From positions 954,320 to 1,018,319 of the forward strand of contig VWZL01000556.1 in NCBI GenBank assembly GCA_013396915.1: DNA of 64,000 nt, read 5' to 3'. The notes beneath the pieces were generated by a model, which did no database searches, was not told the origin of the DNA, and saw only the letters and a program-made list of their open reading frames with translations. Shown piece after piece: positions 39,175-50,400 of this stretch. This DNA is from Stercorarius parasiticus. Lineage: Eukaryota; Chordata; Aves; Charadriiformes; Stercorariidae. The translations under genes were made by a program, and so were the position numbers. Numbering within the stretch: the first letter of the stretch is position 1; each line of letters opens with the position of its first letter.

Positions 39175-39210
39175 TATATATGTGTGTGTGTGTGTGTATA
39201 TATATATATT
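39175..39210. repeat. Compound (TA)n(TG)n(TA)n microsatellite
   Basis: TATATA, then about nine TG units, then TATATATATATA. It is a clean compound dinucleotide repeat and a likely length polymorphism. Confidence 0.9.
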
Positions 39211-39495
39211 ATGTAAGTGGGACCTCGAAGTCTGGGCAGAATTTACTTGCAATGAGAGTCTTAACAAGCATCAGCCATTTGAGGAATCCCATATTAGATC
39301 CTTTTGTGTGAGGAATTGCCACATGCTTGGTTGTTCCTGCACTGCACTTCTGCACTTGACTGTGTCAGCTTTCAAGTAACTCCTTGTATGTTGTCTCCAC
39401 TGAATGGATAATTTCATTCTGTCTAGATCTCTGTACTCTTAACATAAACTTGAAGTCGCCTTCTAACTGCTATAGGAAAAATCAATAAATGTGCT

Positions 39496-39625
39496 GTTTT
39501 CCTTTATCCTGGTCACTGACAAAAATATTGAATGATACTAGACAGAGGACAGACACCTGGAAACTTACCTGTCACATCCTTCCACTTTGGCAGTGAGGTA
39601 TTGATAATAACTCATTTAATTACCT
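39496..39625. repeat. Diverged CR1/L3-like fragment
   Basis: CCTGGTCACTGACAAAAATA followed by TTGAATGATACTAG, GAGGACAGACACCTGGAAAC and TTGATAATAACTC resembles old amniote LINE sequence of the type 'ggtaaaaatgttgaatagcactgggccaagaacagatccctg...'. It is heavily worn, its orientation within the family is not certain, and the edges are estimates. Confidence 0.4.
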
Positions 39626-42177
39626 TTTTCTTCTCATTCCCACTGTTGTACTAATAGATTCACTAAAACAACTTTCCCCAAGCTTGATTATAAGAGTGTC
39701 TTAATTCAAATTCCTGCAAAATTCTCTAGACTAGTTAGTGTTGCTGGAAGTAATGGGGCCCAGAATAGGTATGAGAGAACTTGTAGGTGAATATTACTGT
39801 AAGAATAGGATTTTTACTCTGTATGTTGACATTAATCAAAATAGCTTCAACTGCACATTGCACAGCTGCAGTGTCTGTGTCCTCAGGGAAACTTTTTTGA
39901 TCAAAATGCAGTGGGTGTCTTGTAAGAACACCTGAAGCGCACAATGGAAATGCAGTCTTGGGGCATGAAATAATAAGAATAGTCTTCCTAACATCTGCCA
40001 GGTTTTATTTTATAAAGAATACAAGGACAGCTGTCAGATTTCTTAGGTTTTTTTTTTTGCTAATTATGTTGGTCTTCCTCTGAAAGGAGGAAAAGAAGCC
40101 ACTATTCATTATTTTATTTCCTTCAGAGCCATTATTGATTTTGGAAATTTGGTAAGTATCTGAGTTAATGGTTACTCTCTTGCTTTTTCAAGTGGAGTGA
40201 GACTTGGCAGAGGATTGCCTTGGTATATGGTAAACATGATAGAACTGGTCACTAGGAACCTATTTTTTTTTTCCCTTTTCCTACTGATTCCCAAAAGTGC
40301 TTTAAAGGACTATAAAGAAAAAGTAAGAATATTTAAGGAGACAGTACCTTTAAGCTTTTCAAAATTGAGTGTTATTTCATGTATCTGATATGTTTTAACT
40401 ACCCTGTAAATGTTGATGTAAAATTTACTTTGATGTCTTGTGATTACTGACATGCTCTACTAGATAGGAAGCAGTAAAAGTGTTTGAATAAGAAAAGTTG
40501 ATGTTTTGGAAGGAGAAGTGAAACTTCTAAAAATCCTTCTATTTGTAAGTGTAACTCTTTTTCTTAATGAATAAAACAAAAAAACTACCCCCAAATCCCT
40601 GGCCCTAAATACAAAGAGAACAAGACCATTCTGATTTGAAATTATCCCGTAAACACAGTAACTGTTGGGACTGCGCAGTAAATATTCAGTTAAAATGATA
40701 TGAAATTAGTAGTAGCTGCTTAAAGTTGATAATTTGTATGGAAAATGCTAGGTAAATATGTTTTTGCAGTCTTCATTGCTAGTAACATTGTCAGAGAACA
40801 TTAAAGAATGAACATTTTGTCATTGAACACTAAATTCATAGGACGTCATGTTGCAGGGCATGGGATGACCATTAAATATGGGTTTTTTGGTTTCTCTGGA
40901 GGAGCTGATTAAAGCTAGTTGCTGCCTAAAGGGACATTGGAACAAGTTTCTGTTGTTGTTGTTTGGGGGTTTTTGTTTGTTTTTAAAATAATCTGAGGTG
41001 GTGAATACAATCTGCAGTGGAAATGAAATGGAAGAAAACTGCTGTCCCGGGACAGGGATTTTGTTCCAAGCCTCATTTCATAGTGGAGTTTCTCCTCTTC
41101 TGAGAACTGTGTGGACATGCAAAACAGATAAGGAAATCTGGAACAGACAAGATCACGGGTAGCTAGTACTGCCACAGGGAGAAATGTTAACAGGAGCTTC
41201 TGCACAATTTTGGGGTATTCTTTTCTTTTCACATTGTTGCTAGTATTTTTTCACTGACTTGTCTGGGTTCTATCTGTGATCTCAGCTTGTACCAGCTTGG
41301 AGTTCCCTGATTTTTATTTGTGATGTCGGAGAGTGGCAAAAATACCACAAGGGTCAGTTCTCGGTCTAGTGAGCACTTCAGATTACTCAGGCAGGGGCAG
41401 GGACATGCAGTTTGTAGCAAACAAGCTTAGTGCCCTCACTCTCTTAGGATTCTCTGTGGCATTATTAGACTTAATTGTGTTGATCCCAAATGCACTTTAA
41501 TTAGGACAGGCAAGGAGAAAAGGAACTAGCCAGCACAAGTCACATGAGCCCCCTCTATCCTACTTATGTTCTTTGCTATATTTTTCTTTTCTCCATCCTT
41601 TGACTCTCGGGCTTTTATTAATATAAAAAAAAACCCACCCAATGTCTGGCTTTGTCAGACAAGGTAATTGCATCTTTTAAAGTATATCTGTCTGCGGTGA
41701 CTAAAAGGTATCAAAACAGCCTTTAATATCCTGATGCTGATGAAAGTTTGTCAGGTGTGAATGTTTGATAAGGCTGCTGTTTAAGACAGGCCACTAGAAA
41801 AGATGGCCTTTTGCGTTTTTCTTGTGTGTCCTCCAGGTCTTCTCCTAGATATTTTTATCATATGATAGGAGTGCCACTCCATTACAGCTGCATTTTATCT
41901 CCCTTTTCCCTCATTCAGTATTGTCTTTCAGACTTCTTAAAATCTATCGAACAGTAGATTTGTAACCCATTGTAATAGCATATGGCTAAAACAAAATGTG
42001 TGTTAGCAGTATTGCTAAAATGAAACCTTTGCTAAATGCTTTTTCACATGCCTTTTTTTCTTATACGTTCAGTATGTTAAAGTGGAAGTGAACCAGCAAT
42101 AATCTGTTGTAAAACCCTAAATACAGTCTTGTTTAATTGAATAATAACAAACTAGTGTTTCATCAACACTTTCACCC
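39626..42177. other. Intronic sequence, no gene
   Basis: AT-rich intron with T/G-rich tracts near 40950-40985. A low-complexity-free block at 41440-41830 contains a 6-bp inverted repeat (TGTCTG 41643-41648 and CAGACA 41656-41661). No gene or known repeat was recognised. Confidence 0.6.
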
Positions 42178-42350
42178 TTGCTGAGCCNCCTTGTCCTGAA
42201 GAACTCAGTCTATTTAGACAAGACAAAAGATGATAGGAAAAACTGAGGCATAGAAGGGACGTGATCTGTTTTGGGGTCTTGTTGCAGGTCAGTGGCAAAA
42301 CCATGGTGAGAACTTGGGTGTTGTAGCTGCTGTCTCATTGCCCGGTCAGC
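42178..42350 (-). repeat. MIR-like (CORE-SINE) remnant, reverse orientation
   Basis: CCTTGTCCTGAAGAACTCAG, then TTTAGACAAGACAAA, then GGAAAAACTGAGGCATAGAA, then GGTCAGTGGCAAAACCATGG and AGAACTTGGGTG follow the order of the antisense MIR-type sequence: gaagagctcac, aaactgaggcacagagag, agtggcagagcc, agaacccagg. It contains the single N at 42188. Confidence 0.6.
42188..42188. other. Single undetermined base (N)
   Basis: One N sits in the MIR-like element. The repeat reads continuously across it, so nothing appears duplicated here, unlike the N at 45065. It is either an ambiguous call or a closed contig join. Confidence 0.95.
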
Positions 42351-43716
42351 CAGTGCTCACTGTGGGCTGCTACTTCCCAGGCACTCTTGATAATCAACTT
42401 GTGACATGTGTACTGAAGGTCATGCTTCTCGTCGGCTTCATGGTGTTGATGCTGTCATCTCTATTCTTTCAGTTCATCATCTAATAAATATATAGCTTCA
42501 GGTCTTTCGGTCTTGTTTCTTATGGTCTTCATAAATTTGAAGACTAATTTGGAATGAGAAAGTGTTAATTTGTTGAAGTATGTTACACTAGATAATAATA
42601 AGCTGGTCATTAAGCTGTCACGGTCTATCATGTCTGTGGGACTTGAGAGACCTTTAATCAGCAGATTATTGACGCTACGCAGTAAACAGTCTAGTATTTC
42701 AATAAAAGTTCCTGACCTTAGGAAACACTAATAAAAGTTCTGCATTTAAGTTACTACTGCTAAAAAAGAAAAAAGGTTTATAGGTGTTTTGGCAGTTGTT
42801 TTCCTTCTAAAGTCAGTGAAAGGTGAAGAAAACAGTACCTTGTAGTTCAGGCCCAAGGCTTTTTATCAGCAACTGCAGCATTGCACTGCTGCCAATGTTC
42901 AATTTTGCTAAGCATATGACAGTTTCCCTGTGTTGTAATCCTCTTTTAGGTGATTTCATCTTCCAAAGTCATTTCAAGTTCCTTTGGCATAATAAGGGTT
43001 TAAACAGTATGACTGTAGTTTTAAGTATTTGTTTAATGGAAGTAAACTGTTACACTTTCTAATTGTACAGTATAATCACTGTCCAGAAGTTGCAGTTTAA
43101 CTGCACGTGTCTTTGCATGTATAAAACTGAGTAGCTCTTACTTTGTAATGTGTTAGATGGTCTTAGATAAAAATAGAGAATTCTCATCTATACATAAAAA
43201 CAAAATGCATTTTACTCATCAGCCCTCTCACAATTAAAGGCATGAGAGCATCTAAACTGGAGAAACTTCAGAGCCCTTCTCTAAAAAGTGCTGTTCCCCA
43301 CCAAGCTCAGTGCTTTGGGACTGAGGTAGGTCATGATACACAACCCAGAACTGAAAGGAGCTCCTGGATATTGTGTGAGGTGTAGTAGTTTGGGTGCAGA
43401 ATACAACTACAGATGGCCACAGTTACTGTAGCTCCCCTGGAATTTCAACAGCAGTGTCTTGTCCTTACGTGGTTGCCATTTTCTGTGTTTCATACCACAG
43501 TGAAAATTAAAACAAATGTTTGGAAACAGCAACTCTCAAACAGAAGCAGCTACAGCCTTGGTCCTGGATGTCTGTAACTGACCATAAAAAGAGAAAACCC
43601 AACAGAACTGACTGTGCCCCTTTGTGTTAAATAAATTATCTACTTAAGATTTACAGGAGAAGAAATTAATCGTAGCTCGAAGTTTATTTTTTTCTCATGT
43701 TGTTTCAACTTGCCCA
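42351..43716. other. Intronic sequence, no gene
   Basis: AT-rich intron, no recognised element. The frame 42823-43062 (+) has no family signature. Confidence 0.6.
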
Positions 43717-43888
43717 AGGTTGCCCAGGGAAGTTGTGGATGCCCCATCCCTGGAAGTGTTCAAGGCCGGGCTGGATGGGGCTTTGAGCAGCCTGGTCTAG
43801 TGGGAGGTGTCCCTGCCCATGGCAGGGGGGTTGGAACTACATGATCTCTATGGTCCCTTCCAACACAAACCATTCTGTGATTCTATGA
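43717..43888 (+). repeat. CR1 LINE 3' end (well preserved)
   Basis: GGTTGCCCAGGGAAGTTGTG, then GATGCCCCATCCCTGGAAGT, then CCTGCCCATGGCAGGGGGGT and TTCCAACACAAACCATTCTG closely match the bird CR1 3' end, finishing with the typical CR1 octamer-type tail (ATTCTGTG ATTCTATG). It is 5'-truncated at about 172 bases and is the least diverged repeat in the window. The left edge of the 1327-bp duplication falls inside it. Confidence 0.92.
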
Positions 43889-45064
43889 CTTGTTGCAAGT
43901 ACTGAGTTGCCTGTGCTGCTCTTATTTTGAAGGGAAATATGTTTACAATTTATTGGCCTAATCCCTAGTTAGCTGAATTTGGTAGACAGATAAAACTTTA
44001 ATAATGAAAAGGATTACAAATTAATACCAATAGATAATACTTTTTAATATTGTGTAAAGCATTCTACATGTTAAATGGAACATGGGAATATGGAATAGGC
44101 TTATTTTTAGCTCTGTTCTTCATTCAGCCAGACATAAATTGATTAGTTACGGTACTCCTTGTCTTATAGTGGTCTTGTCTTTCACATCAGTTTTACCAGA
44201 ACCTTAGCTGTAACTTTACTAACTCTTATAATTTCAGTGATCGAATGAAGCAGTGATATATAATGAAATATATATTATGTGTTAGGTGTTACACTTTAAG
44301 TAACTTTTCAGGAGAAATATTACACTTGTTAGGCGTTTTTCCGTGATTTCTAAAATATAGTAAAAGATCTGATTACCATAAAGTTCCGTGTCTTTACCCC
44401 CCCAGTGGCACCAATCTATTGCTCCTAATCTGTTTTTGTGGAAAATCTATGGGATTAAAAAAAACCCTGTACTGTACAGTGTCACTGAAGTGTGTCCTAT
44501 TTTTTGTACTGTGATGTAAGGATGTAGTCTACTCATTCAGTAATAATTCAGTGAAGAATTCCCCTTGGTAATTCAACAAATACTTCTTGATCCTTATTAA
44601 TTATTGCCCAAGTTGCAGCCTTCCTTTTGTGGAATGGAATTGAGCAGTTGCTAGGAAATGTGAATGGAAATGAGTTTCTGTGCTGCATGACACACAGCTT
44701 GCTCAAAGAGCGGTCACTGAAAAGTGGATCAGGGATAATTTGACTTGTGTAAAAAATACTGGTGGCTTTGAGCTCACACACATGCTTCTGGCAAAACTCC
44801 TGCTTTTGTATAAATGGAGAGGTGTTGGGGACATGAGGCTGCTTCTGTATAAACATTTTCTTGGCGCTTTTTTCAGTAGAAGAACCCAGTTGGCTCTTGG
44901 AGTGAAAAAAAAAAAATCTTCCATAAGGAATTTTTTTCTACGCAAAATGGATAGCAGTAGCTTTATTCAAAAGTATTAAAAATAGCTGTCTTTCTACAAT
45001 TTGAATGGTAACAATTTATATAGTTTCGTTATAAGGTGTTCCTCAGTGCGTTTTCTTAAAGGCG
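43738..45064 (+). repeat. 1327-bp direct duplication, copy 1
   Basis: Identical, as far as I compared, to 45066-46392 at an offset of exactly 1328, except G at 45050 against A at 46378. Open frames inside both copies translate identically. It starts inside the CR1 element (GATGCCCC) and ends at ...TTAAAGGCG directly before the N at 45065. The content is CR1 tail plus ordinary AT-rich intron. See the finding on assembly overlap. Confidence 0.97.
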
Positions 45065-45065
45065 N
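45065..45065. other. Single N at the duplication junction (likely contig join)
   Basis: The N lies exactly between the two 1327-bp copies, reading GGCG-N-GATGCCCC. This is what is left when two contigs with an unmerged overlap are placed end to end with a minimal gap. Confidence 0.95.
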
Positions 45066-45216
45066 GATGCCCCATCCCTGGAAGTGTTCAAGGCCGGGCT
45101 GGATGGGGCTTTGAGCAGCCTGGTCTAGTGGGAGGTGTCCCTGCCCATGGCAGGGGGGTTGGAACTACATGATCTCTATGGTCCCTTCCAACACAAACCA
45201 TTCTGTGATTCTATGA
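45066..45216 (+). repeat. CR1 LINE 3' end, duplicated copy (partial)
   Basis: This is the part of the 43717-43888 CR1 that lies inside the duplication, missing its first 21 bases. It should not be counted as an independent insertion. Confidence 0.9.
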
Positions 45217-46392
45217 CTTGTTGCAAGTACTGAGTTGCCTGTGCTGCTCTTATTTTGAAGGGAAATATGTTTACAATTTATTGGCCTAATCCCTAGTTAG
45301 CTGAATTTGGTAGACAGATAAAACTTTAATAATGAAAAGGATTACAAATTAATACCAATAGATAATACTTTTTAATATTGTGTAAAGCATTCTACATGTT
45401 AAATGGAACATGGGAATATGGAATAGGCTTATTTTTAGCTCTGTTCTTCATTCAGCCAGACATAAATTGATTAGTTACGGTACTCCTTGTCTTATAGTGG
45501 TCTTGTCTTTCACATCAGTTTTACCAGAACCTTAGCTGTAACTTTACTAACTCTTATAATTTCAGTGATCGAATGAAGCAGTGATATATAATGAAATATA
45601 TATTATGTGTTAGGTGTTACACTTTAAGTAACTTTTCAGGAGAAATATTACACTTGTTAGGCGTTTTTCCGTGATTTCTAAAATATAGTAAAAGATCTGA
45701 TTACCATAAAGTTCCGTGTCTTTACCCCCCCAGTGGCACCAATCTATTGCTCCTAATCTGTTTTTGTGGAAAATCTATGGGATTAAAAAAAACCCTGTAC
45801 TGTACAGTGTCACTGAAGTGTGTCCTATTTTTTGTACTGTGATGTAAGGATGTAGTCTACTCATTCAGTAATAATTCAGTGAAGAATTCCCCTTGGTAAT
45901 TCAACAAATACTTCTTGATCCTTATTAATTATTGCCCAAGTTGCAGCCTTCCTTTTGTGGAATGGAATTGAGCAGTTGCTAGGAAATGTGAATGGAAATG
46001 AGTTTCTGTGCTGCATGACACACAGCTTGCTCAAAGAGCGGTCACTGAAAAGTGGATCAGGGATAATTTGACTTGTGTAAAAAATACTGGTGGCTTTGAG
46101 CTCACACACATGCTTCTGGCAAAACTCCTGCTTTTGTATAAATGGAGAGGTGTTGGGGACATGAGGCTGCTTCTGTATAAACATTTTCTTGGCGCTTTTT
46201 TCAGTAGAAGAACCCAGTTGGCTCTTGGAGTGAAAAAAAAAAAATCTTCCATAAGGAATTTTTTTCTACGCAAAATGGATAGCAGTAGCTTTATTCAAAA
46301 GTATTAAAAATAGCTGTCTTTCTACAATTTGAATGGTAACAATTTATATAGTTTCGTTATAAGGTGTTCCTCAGTGCATTTTCTTAAAGGCG
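45066..46392 (+). repeat. 1327-bp direct duplication, copy 2
   Basis: This is the partner of 43738-45064. Its right end continues without a break into unique sequence (GGCG|TGGAAGGG), while copy 1's left end continues from unique CR1 sequence. In a false duplication, one copy would be removed and A at 46378 would probably be the true base, since the G lies 14 bases from a contig end. Confidence 0.97.
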
Positions 46393-47404
46393 TGGAAGGG
46401 ATAGATGAGGCATTACTGGTTAAACTGTATCAGATTTGATAACATGACAATTTTACTGGATTTTTATTCTTTTAATAATGAATGAAAGAAGCTTCTAATG
46501 TGCAAATTCAGAGTAAATGTCTAAAAGCAAAAATTGTGGCACAACAAAGATGCATTTTTTTTTAATAACTTATTCCTAAATCATGAGATGGACTGTACTG
46601 CATATAAGGTCAGGAAGGCATTGATTACTTATACAGAGTACTAAAATGCACAATCTCAGAAAATGAAGGGCATCCAAGATCCTGCTTTGGGACTTGCAGA
46701 TGTTGTGTAGGACTTGTGGCAGATCATGCTGGTCTTGAGCAGCAGCACGGGGCAACACATTGGCAGCCTTATCATAGATGTGGAAAAATGGAAGCGCATA
46801 ATTTCTTGAGGAACAGGGCCAAGCACAGGATCTTGCTCAGTGTAGAAGTCACTCATTGAGCACAGCTCACCTCTTCAACTTTTAAAAACAGATAGTATCT
46901 GTTTCAGTGTTGTGGTTTTTTTTTTTAATTTTGCAAGTTATAGCAGGGTGGTGTGTTAACTTTCGTTATGAAATGAGTTTATGAGGATGTTTATCATGCT
47001 GTGTTGTAAGTGCTAAGAATAGCAGTAGTTTAGTGTAATTCCAAGGGGACTTCTTCAGATGGGCAATCTTCAAGTTCATTGAACACAGTAAGAAAAACCC
47101 CAATTTGTGAATTTAGCTGCAGTGTAAATATTAGGAAGGACTCAGAGCTAAACACTCAAAAGAAAGGAAAAAAGGGAACGGGGGGAGAAAAGTCTGAGGT
47201 ACAGGAAGTATGTTTTTATTAGTATCTGATTATGTTTTCTTGTTTAGAGCCAGAGAAATATTCTGATCAATATGAAAAATCTTATTCCTACAATAACGTA
47301 CCAAAGTTCTGATTTTGCATTTACTAGTATCTGTCATTAATTTAGAAGACCGTGTATCAGCGAGCAGAACTTTCGTAGAGTTCTAAGTACAAGCATGTGG
47401 TCAG

Positions 47405-47423
47405 TATATACATATATATATAT
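47405..47423. repeat. (TA)n-rich microsatellite
   Basis: TATATACATATATATATAT, a short AT dinucleotide repeat. Confidence 0.8.
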
Positions 47424-50400
47424 GCATGATGATTTTATAATCTGTATTAGTGCCTTTCTTGTATATATCTGGAGTAATGGGATGGCTGGATTATTCGTAA
47501 AGACCTTGGTGACAGGATTTTGAAGAGTAAATTAAGTAGAAAGTATATGCCAGGCCTTAAGCTGAGCTCTTAATTGTATTGCTTCTGTCAGTTGACATTG
47601 ACCCATTCAGTAGCTGTCCCTCTTACTTGGGTGCAAACTTCCAGTGTTTTCAGCCCTGACTTATGGAAAGGGTGCATAGCAATATAGTGAAATAGCAAAA
47701 AAACCCCACCTTTTTCTTTACTGTTTGCTTCAGTGTATAGGACATGCTGTCGGGGAGCCTTAGGGTCTTTGGTTCTGCTGCCACAGTTATTGCTGATTCA
47801 CATGGCAGAAGTAGGAAGATCACTAGGGTCTCTGAAGTAGGTGTTATATTGATCAGTGAAGTTGAGAAAGAAATCGATGTATTTAGTAAGCATATATGAG
47901 TATTTTCTTATGACTCAAATTGGATCAAATTATTTTGTATTTACTGGGAGCTAAGAACAAAGGGAATCTGTATACATCACACATCCTTTTTTTTTCCCCA
48001 GGAAAATTGTGATCTGTAAGATGCCTTAATTTTGCAAGGGGGATAACCATTTAAAAAAGTAAACTGGACTGATGCGCTCCATGAGAGAATACAAAAATAC
48101 AGGTAGCTATTCTCAGATGGAGAGGTGAAACAATTTCAGTTGCAAAACTGATTGCTTTCATTTTAAAGTGACATAGCAGAAGATCTGGTAAGGCTGGTAG
48201 GTATTCCCATTAAAATTTGGCTTTCTAAATAAGAATTATTTTTAAAGAGGAGATGCAGCAGGTGGTTTCAAATACAATGGTACTATTTTTAGCCTACTGA
48301 TTATGGGATATAAATGGACGGCATCTGAATTAAGGAAAGCTTACCAGTTTACCATGGTTGTGTTTTTTATTTTTCCACTTCTCAGTTTAACTTCATATAT
48401 GGTAATAAATGGGTTCTCTTAAGTCAGGTACTATGGATATCATGGGGAGAACTTTAAAAAGCCTCCAGTAGTTCTCAGCTATTATTAAAGTAAAAAAGGA
48501 AATCAGAGAGAACTGTACCACGTTTTAGTATGTTTCTATATCCTGATTGTTGTACATCCTCTGCCTGGAGAACTAATGATTTTTCCCTAATTTTTTCCAA
48601 TGTTAAAAAAATATATTTTCTTCAAACATCTTTTCAGTTCTATTTTATAGCTCTAGATTGATAATAGATGTAGCGTCTTACAGGGACAGACAGTTGTCTC
48701 AGCCAGCAGCCAAAACCAATCTCTCTTAGTCACTGGAAACACTGTGGAGTGTGGGCTTTCTCCTTCTGCTGCTTCTTTCACAGCTCCAGCCTCCACACAC
48801 CCTCATGGCTGATCAGAAGCTCTTTGTTTGTGCATATATGTGGTTATGTTGGTTGAGAGTGCAGGGGCTCATTTTACAAAATGGGGCTTGTTAAGTTCCT
48901 ACAGCACATCCTCAGAGATCTGCATCTTGTCAGGAGTTGTGTAGGAGAGGCAAGAGTAGGAGCACTGAACAAGTTGGTGATAGACTACACTGACAACGTA
49001 GAAAGCTATGGGATAGATCTGTTGTCCTGCATTGTTATATAAAAAATCATAGATATTGATTGTAATGTCAGGGCAGGGAAACAACCCCCTCCCTTAATTT
49101 GGGGCATGTCACTTCGACAGGTACATACTTTTTCCTTCTGCACCGCCTGAGGCAAGAGCTGGTAGTGCTAATTACTGTATTAACTGAAAGAAAGACAAAA
49201 AGCATTGGTGATGTGTCTCAGTCTTCGCACACACTGTTCCCCTTTCTCTCTCTTTTTAATGCCCAGAGGGTGACTGCCGTAGAGTATAATTGCTTGATTT
49301 GGTGCATCAAGAGAGAGGATCTGACGTGCCACCCTGCACTTGTTTGTTCTCTGCCCGTTTGGCAGTGACAGAAACCAGGCAGAGGTCACGTAAGTGCAGC
49401 CAGAATAGCGTGGCAGAGCTGGGAATGCAGTTACATTACAGTGGGCTCCTTTCATGCCTTCTGTGTGAATAGGGGTCAGTGCTGTACCAAATGTCATGGA
49501 ATTAATTTGTAATTTTTTTATGGAGGCGCATCTAAATGGTGTATACTGAAGAACCCCACCTGAAGTTGGAAACAGCGTGTTGTGCTTTCAGGGCAAGTGG
49601 GAAGGGCTGACCATGGATGGTTGAATGAAAGTGCAAATGAAAGAGTATCGGTAAGGGTGACTTTGTTCGGGACAAAGCAATTATGGGCCCAATCCTAGAA
49701 AACCCTGCACCTGCTGTTTGTATGACACAAGCCAAGTGGTCTGCCAGGGAGACCTAAGTTTAACAGTCATATAAGGAGCTGTTGAAGACATGTTCCCTAA
49801 TAAAAAAACCTGACACCCTAAAGAGTTGAAGGTGTCATCTGGTATGCTTCTATTTGTGTGTTTGCACTTAAGCATGCATACTTGCTGGGATGCCTCATCT
49901 CTTCTCCCTAGCATTGTTTAGGTTGAAGTATAGTTAATGAACCTGCAATTTTATTCCAACAGGCTCAGCTACATACTAGGTGTTATGGGTCCATGTAGAA
50001 AAATCCTGAGAACCCAGTTTCATTGCTGAGTATTGATGGAGTGCAGCAAGACCTCATACATGCATGCCCTAAGTTGTACAGTTGGACACTGCCAGTGTTG
50101 ATGTGACATTTGAAAGAAGAGCCCGCAATCATTTAGCAAGTTACAGCCATACTAGTTGTGCTGGCCATTTTAGACCTGTAGAGATATGGAATTGAGGGAA
50201 ACTTATAGAAAGCAATTAGACTCTTTCTGAGAGTGTTTTATTAAATGTCACAAAATTGTGTTTTGCCTTTCTGCATATTTGATCAACTTGCTAGCTCACA
50301 GACTGATGCATACAATTCCAAGGCTGTCTTCTGTTGTGTTTCCAGTGAATAAATTTTCAGCTTATCACAGATATTTTCTTAGTCCTTAAGTATATGATAC

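Noticed and set aside
44548..46307. Three open frames that each occur twice with identical protein
   Set aside because: The repetition comes from the 1327-bp duplication, not from a gene family. The frames overlap on both strands and have no domain signature.
43738..46392. Duplication read as a recent biological tandem duplication or mobile unit
   Set aside because: The N at the exact junction, the lack of target-site duplications and the contig-overlap geometry make an assembly artefact more likely.
46576..46856. Two overlapping minus-strand frames, considered as a processed pseudogene
   Set aside because: Neither frame resembles a known protein, and there is no poly-A tail or target-site duplication at the right place.
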